Source of the DNA: an uncultured Sphingobium sp.
GTDB lineage: Bacteria > Pseudomonadota > Alphaproteobacteria > Sphingomonadales > Sphingomonadaceae
NCBI GenBank assembly: GCA_913773715.1
Contig: CAJYHD010000680.1
Coordinates: forward strand, 1 to 5,517
Reading direction: 5' to 3'
Length of the DNA stretch: 5,517 nucleotides
In this document: one piece after another, positions 5,444 to 5,517 of the stretch
Position numbering within the stretch: the first letter of the stretch is position 1
Layout of the letters: the number at the start of each line of letters is the position of its first letter
The notes under the pieces: model-generated
What the model was told of the DNA's origin: nothing
Seen by the model: the letters and a program-made list of their open reading frames with translations, nothing else
Database searches by the model: none
Position numbers and translations under genes: made by a program

Positions 5444-5517
5444 ATGGCCGACAGTCCGATGCTGAAATTCGTGGGGAAGGGGCAATCCTATCCTGAAAAG
5501 CGTGCGGCGCAGGATCG
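5444..5517 (+). CDS. gltD: Probable glutamate synthase small subunit GltD (N terminus only, 3' end outside window)
   Basis: Only 24 complete codons are visible, reading MADSPMLKFVGKGQ then SYPEKRAAQDR. The MLKF...PEKR...R pattern resembles the start of the glutamate synthase beta (small) subunit of alphaproteobacteria, an NADPH-dependent oxidoreductase with iron-sulfur clusters that passes electrons to GltB for making glutamate from glutamine and 2-oxoglutarate. The cysteine motifs would lie downstream, so the assignment rests on a short N-terminal match recalled from family knowledge. The start is ATG 5444, six bases after AGGGG. The 165 bases between uppP and this gene are more AT-rich than the surroundings. 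They contain an unsupported TATAAT at 5293-5298 and a weak GTGACA (5386-5391), but no convincing promoter. Confidence 0.6.
   Translation, partial: MADSPMLKFVGKGQSYPEKRAAQD

Overview
The window is a GC-rich, densely coding stretch of bacterial chromosome with every recognisable gene on the + strand. The protein families, the alphaproteobacterial style of the SecF, Mth938-like and NDUFA9-like proteins, and the gene neighbourhood suggest an alphaproteobacterium, most likely of the Sphingomonadales (Sphingomonas/Sphingobium group). This is inferred from family resemblance; no database was searched. No mobile elements, CRISPR arrays, tRNAs or rRNAs were seen.

Layout. Bases 1-2504 are a Sec-export operon: the C-terminal two thirds of secD, a complete secF, and a small Mth938-domain (NDUFAF3-like) gene. 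The last appears to start at a non-canonical CTG codon overlapping the secF stop codon (CTGA). Bases 2505-2750 hold no protein gene. They carry a clear yybP-ykoY manganese riboswitch (about 2546-2668) and a long GC-rich hairpin (2690-2738) just before the start of a GDT1/TMEM165-family (UPF0016) membrane protein at 2751-3329, presumably a Mn2+ exporter. Next come an NDUFA9-like atypical short-chain dehydrogenase (3406-4335) and uppP/bacA, undecaprenyl-diphosphate phosphatase (4469-5278). The final 74 bases are the start of what looks like gltD, the glutamate synthase small subunit.

How the parts work together. SecD/SecF assist protein export through SecYEG. The Mth938-like and NDUFA9-like proteins are both relatives of mitochondrial complex I assembly or accessory proteins and may link this locus to respiratory-chain biogenesis. 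GDT1 with its riboswitch forms a self-contained manganese homeostasis unit. UppP recycles the lipid carrier for peptidoglycan synthesis.

The most interesting non-coding structure is the 133-base gap before uppP. It contains three consecutive strong hairpins; the last is followed by six T's and so looks like an intrinsic terminator placed only 25 bases before the uppP start. Its 3' arm is also a near-perfect Shine-Dalgarno sequence aimed at a decoy ATG in another frame. This could be an undescribed uppP attenuator. A second notable element is a perfect 8-bp hairpin that buries the gltD ribosome-binding site.
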